DNA of 7,836 bases from assembly GCA_003542655.1 (NCBI GenBank), contig DPKF01000115.1:1-7836 (forward strand). Reading direction: 5' to 3'. A program made the translations under genes and the position numbers. The notes below the pieces were generated by a model. The model did not search any database. It was not told where the DNA came from and worked only from the letters and a program-made list of their open reading frames with translations. Positions 6,545 through 7,836 of the stretch are shown piece by piece (within the stretch, counting starts at the first letter, position 1; each line of letters begins with the position of its first letter). Source of the stretch: Holosporales bacterium. Lineage in GTDB: Bacteria; Pseudomonadota; Alphaproteobacteria; Paracaedibacterales; UBA11393.

Positions 6545-6891
6545 ACACTATCTTTATTATTTTGCAAAGAGGAACCGTAAGCCTTCATAGCGCTTTTAGA
6601 GCTTTTGTTCAATATTGCCCGTGCGCGTAAATCTTCTAATTTAAGCTCAGCTTCTTTTTGTCGTGCTTCCATCATATTTTTAAAGTCACCAATAGTGTCT
6701 TTCAATTGAATGCGGTCTTTTTCTGGAAGTTTTAAAATAGAGTCCATAACACGACGTAACTTAGCCTCTACCTCAACAAAGGCTTTGTCAGAATCTATTG
6801 GTGTGCCACTATTATCAGCATATTGTTCATTTGGCCATCGCACTAAAATATTTTTAATATGCTCTAGCTCCGCCTTTATATCGTTAATCAT
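6541..6891 (-). CDS. small helical protein opening the flagellar operon; possible FlgN-like chaperone
   Basis: A 116-aa soluble, charged protein with no signal peptide or membrane segment. It looks almost wholly helical: helix at about 1-18, loop at 19-35 (NEQYADNSGTPIDSD), helix at 36-54, then a long coiled-coil-like helix at about 58-96. The tail has SAMKAYGSS near 100-108. I do not recognise the family with certainty. Size, the long C-terminal helix and an A-x-x-A-YG-type tail recall FlgN/FliT-type flagellar export chaperones. Its position as first gene before fliO suggests a flagellar role. That is inference; a generic coiled-coil protein is equally possible. The ATG has a good AAGGGG site 6 nt upstream, and the stop overlaps the fliO start. 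Translation of the rest of the run may depend on this start. Confidence 0.8.
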   Translation of the reverse strand: MINDIKAELEHIKNILVRWPNEQYADNSGTPIDSDKAFVEVEAKLRRVMDSILKLPEKDRIQLKDTIGDFKNMMEARQKEAELKLEDLRARAILNKSSKSAMKAYGSSLQNNKDSV

Positions 6892-6897
6892 GTGTAA

Positions 6898-6903
6898 CCC
6901 CTT
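6898..6903 (-). promoter_or_regulatory. ribosome binding site of the 116-aa gene
   Basis: The minus strand reads AAGGGG, 6 nt before the ATG at 6889-6891. It is the only strong Shine-Dalgarno site in the six-gene run, so it probably drives translational entry for the whole unit. Confidence 0.65.
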
Positions 6904-6928
6904 AACGTTTAGCTTAACAGTAACTTAA
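6902..6928 (-). promoter_or_regulatory. CtrA-like TTAA-N7-TTAA box with a third TTAA half-site
   Basis: TTAA at 6914-6917 and 6925-6928 are separated by exactly 7 bases, the consensus of the CtrA box. A third TTAA lies at 6902-6905, 8 bases away. CtrA is the alphaproteobacterial response regulator that controls flagellar and cell-cycle genes. The box lies downstream of the predicted -10, between transcript start and ribosome binding site, at about +10 to +24. There it would be expected to repress that promoter, unless another promoter is used. By rough calculation such a pair is expected about once by chance in the full AT-rich window, but rarely in this 132-bp gap. Confidence 0.45.
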
Positions 6929-6943
6929 GAAAACCTAATTATT

Positions 6944-6973
6944 ATTATGACGTGAACTTTAATAAGCTGTCAA
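6944..6973 (-). promoter_or_regulatory. sigma70-type promoter of the flagellar/gsp-like operon
   Basis: On the minus strand a perfect -35 TTGACA (6968-6973) is followed after 18 bp by CATAAT (6944-6949), a five-of-six -10. The predicted start is near 6937, giving a leader of about 45 nt before the ATG at 6891. This is the best promoter in the window and sits in the intergenic region just ahead of the six-gene run. Confidence 0.6.
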
Positions 6974-6975
6974 AG

Positions 6976-6989
6976 GTGCAATATTACAC
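6976..6989. promoter_or_regulatory. 14-bp dyad just upstream of the -35 box, possible operator
   Basis: GTGCAATATTACAC is a palindrome except for one position pair (C/A). It ends two bases upstream of the TTGACA, with its centre near -45 relative to the predicted start. That position suits an activator contacting RNA polymerase or a repressor that blocks the -35. I do not recognise the binding protein. Confidence 0.35.
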
Positions 6990-7012
6990 GAATGGAAAAA
7001 TAGAAATTTGAA

Positions 7013-7032
7013 GGCTGCGTTAGTTAACGGCC
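7013..7032 (-). terminator. possible terminator hairpin at the end of ffh
   Basis: On the minus strand GGC-CGTT pairs with AACG-(CA bulge)-GCC around an AACT loop, followed by a T-rich stretch (TTCAAATTTCTATTTTT). The ffh stop codon (7024-7026) lies at the loop. The bulge and the interrupted T tract make it a modest terminator. It would separate ffh from the downstream promoter. Confidence 0.4.
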
Positions 7033-7836
7033 AAACAATGAACCAAGCCCACTGCGCATCATACCCTTCATGCCAATTTTTTTCATTTTTTTCATAGCTT
7101 TTGACATTTGTTCATACTGCTTTATAAGTTTATTAATTTCTTGAGGGGACCGACCCGCACCTGATGCTATACGCTTTTTACGGGATGCGTTTAATAGTTT
7201 TGGATAACGGCGTTCTTGCTTTGTCATAGAACCAATAATGGCTAATTGATACTCCATTGCTTTGTCATTCATACCAGATTGTTCTATTTTATCTTTAAAT
7301 TTTGACATGCCTGGCAACATACCCATCACACCTTCCATGCCACCCATTTTTTTCATTTGAAGAATTTGCTTTGCCAAATCGTTCATATCAAATTTTCCAG
7401 ACTCCATCTTTTTAGTCATGGCTTCAGCTTCTGCTTTATCAAAGACAGCTTCAGCTTTTTCAACTAAAGAGACGATATCACCCATATCTAAAATGCGGCC
7501 AGCAATACGTTCTGCGTCAAAAACCTCAATAGCATCAAGTTTTTCACCAACACCCATAAATTTAATGGGGCGCCCTGTGATAGATCGCATCGAAAGCGCT
7601 GCACCACCACGTGCATCCCCATCAACACGTGTTAGAACAATACCACTCACACCAATTTTTTCTTCAAAAGCTTTTGCAATATTCACGGCATCTTGTCCCG
7701 TCATACTGTCAACAACAAGTAGTGTTTCAGCGGGATTTGCCAATTTCTTAACAAGCTGAATTTCCTGCATTAAAGTTTCATCTATGTGCAAGCGACCAGC
7801 TGTATCTAAAATTAAAACGTCGTAACTTTTTAGCTT
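7024..7836 (-). CDS. ffh: signal recognition particle protein Ffh, C-terminal 270 aa (cut by window edge)
   Basis: Ffh binds 4.5S RNA and hydrophobic signal sequences of nascent membrane proteins and delivers them to the receptor FtsY. The fragment begins inside the GTPase domain with DVLILDTAGR (G3 motif), then VVDSMTGQDAVN, the G4-type TRVDGDARGG, and the RILDMGDIVSL closing segment. The methionine-rich M domain follows with its signal-binding finger loop (MKKMGGMEGVMGMLPGM) and the RNA-binding RIASGAGRS helix. The tail GMKGMMRSGLGSLFGR is basic. The frame is open to the right edge, so the apparent internal TTG or ATG starts are not real; full-length proteins are about 450-500 aa. The gene appears intact in the visible part. 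The next gene is flagellar, not the common rpsP. Confidence 0.97.
   Translation of the reverse strand, partial: KLKSYDVLILDTAGRLHIDETLMQEIQLVKKLANPAETLLVVDSMTGQDAVNIAKAFEEKIGVSGIVLTRVDGDARGGAALSMRSITGRPIKFMGVGEKLDAIEVFDAERIAGRILDMGDIVSLVEKAEAVFDKAEAEAMTKKMESGKFDMNDLAKQILQMKKMGGMEGVMGMLPGMSKFKDKIEQSGMNDKAMEYQLAIIGSMTKQERRYPKLLNASRKKRIASGAGRSPQEINKLIKQYEQMSKAMKKMKKIGMKGMMRSGLGSLFGR

Noticed and set aside
7418..7759. Plus-strand frame opposite ffh
   Set aside because: It is an Ala/Ser/Pro-rich shadow of the conserved Ffh GTPase domain; the minus strand clearly encodes Ffh.
7024..7791. A complete 255-aa protein starting with TTG at 7791
   Set aside because: The frame continues upstream to the window edge with the Ffh G3 motif DTAGR, so this is an internal codon, not a start.
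1..7836. CRISPR array, tRNA, rRNA or mobile element
   Set aside because: I saw no regularly spaced direct repeats, cloverleaf-like sequence, transposase or terminal inverted repeats. Gaps between genes are all short.

Overview
The window is AT-rich and strongly one-sided: every supported gene lies on the minus strand, so transcription runs from high to low coordinates. The best lineage marker is a clear Usg-family protein (1869-2171), a small family typical of Alphaproteobacteria. The Ffh fragment, with a TRVDGDARGG G4 region, fits the same class. High AT content and tight gene packing suggest a reduced or host-associated alphaproteobacterium, but that last step is inference.

Layout in order of transcription: (1) the C-terminal 270 residues of Ffh, the SRP GTPase, enter from the right edge and end at 7024, with a possible terminator hairpin over the stop codon. 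(2) A 132-bp intergenic region (6892-7023) carries a good sigma70-type promoter (TTGACA-18 bp-CATAAT), a 14-bp dyad just upstream of the -35 box, and TTAA-N7-TTAA repeats resembling CtrA boxes downstream of the -10. (3) This region leads into a very tight six-gene run with overlaps of 1-8 bp or a 1-bp gap: an unknown small helical protein, fliO, fliP, then genes resembling gspF, gspL and gspM, which form the inner-membrane platform of a type II secretion or type IV pilus machine. (4) After a 113-bp gap come usg, an unrecognised 111-aa lysine-rich protein, and a TRAM-domain, Fe-S-cluster RNA m5U methyltransferase (RumA/TrmA class), ending at a possible weak terminator. (5) The left edge (1-187) holds the apparent N-terminal part of another minus-strand reading frame.

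The most interesting feature is the single apparent operon joining the flagellar type III export gate (FliO, FliP) to GspF/L/M-like proteins, preceded by CtrA-like sites. If it is one transcript, the cell may make flagellar export and pseudopilus or secretion platforms together under cell-cycle control. The other genes are ordinary housekeeping functions. I saw no tRNA, rRNA, CRISPR array, insertion sequence or phage gene. No gap without a gene exceeds about 190 bases.
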